Shown piece by piece: positions 4,924 to 5,088 of a stretch of DNA of 5,088 bases (positions are counted from its first letter, which is position 1; every line of letters begins with the position of its first letter). The position numbers were made by a program, and so were the translations under genes. Below the pieces are notes generated by a model that did no database searches, was not told where the DNA came from, and was given only the letters and a program-made list of their open reading frames with translations. Source of the DNA: Nitrososphaera sp. Its GTDB lineage: Archaea > Thermoproteota > Nitrososphaeria > Nitrososphaerales > Nitrososphaeraceae. The DNA is taken from assembly GCA_025935445.1 (NCBI GenBank), contig JAICVG010000122.1:1-5088 (forward strand), in the 5' to 3' direction.

Positions 4924-5088
4924 GAGATTTATTCTTTCATGATAAACAGAAGAGTCTCACCTAATATATTGGGTCAGCTAGGGAATACTGCTTGATATCA
5001 CAACCTACGCTATTAGCAGGTCTAGGCCCTTGTCGTAGACATGGCTTGGTCAGCAAAACGATTATTATGCTAGATGCTTGAGCAGCGA

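Noticed and set aside
4961..5086. Minus-strand frame open to the right window edge, ending at a TAG at 4961-4963
   Set aside because: About 41 codons without a recognisable motif or start inside the window; it could be a gene end but cannot be supported.
1..5088. tRNA, rRNA, CRISPR, insertion sequence or integration site
   Set aside because: No T-loop-like GGTTCGAATCC box, no regularly spaced repeats, no transposase or integrase motif and no long terminal inverted repeats were seen by eye.

Overview
The window looks like a piece of an archaeal chromosome, most likely from the ammonia-oxidising Nitrososphaerota (Thaumarchaeota, soil type). This is inferred, not proven. Most likely starts have no convincing Shine-Dalgarno sequence. 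Instead a T/A-rich TATA-like box lies about 22-32 bases upstream of the start codon, which is the layout of leaderless archaeal transcripts. GTG and TTG starts occur, and the protein set (FAD-linked oxidase, methyltransferase, VOC protein, Ala/Glu/Arg-rich helical protein, tiny membrane and zinc-ribbon proteins) fits that group. No rRNA, tRNA, transposase or CRISPR array was seen.

Layout. Bases 1-422 are A/T-rich with no convincing gene. Bases 423-587 (minus) hold a hidden 54-residue zinc-ribbon ORF with two CxxC knuckles and an upstream TATA-like box. Bases 588-995 look intergenic and end in the promoter of the main operon. A plus-strand pair follows: an FAD-linked 2-hydroxy-acid oxidase/dehydrogenase (996-2468), then, 24 bases on, a SAM-dependent methyltransferase with an N-terminal winged-helix-like region (2493-3470). 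A VOC (glyoxalase-fold) protein is convergent to these (3498-3911, minus), and an 8-bp inverted repeat touches both stop codons. A 221-base divergent region then separates it from a helical, repeat-containing 175-residue protein (4133-4660) and a 54-residue single-span membrane protein (4715-4879). A T-run lies downstream, and the last 200 bases carry nothing I can support.

How the genes relate. The oxidase and methyltransferase are close enough to be cotranscribed and could act on the same small molecule, but the substrate cannot be read from sequence. The oxidase resembles the flavin half of the large YdiJ-type FAD/FeS D-2-hydroxyacid dehydrogenases, yet has no iron-sulfur half and no neighbouring FeS-subunit gene. 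The helical and membrane-protein genes carry near-identical promoter boxes (TTTCTTTTA and TTTCTTATA) at the same distance from their ATGs, and the oxidase promoter (TTTGTTATA) is similar. I see no strong evidence for a wholly new system. The best leads are the unlisted zinc-ribbon ORF, the FeS-less oxidase/methyltransferase pair and the 34-residue repeats of the helical protein.
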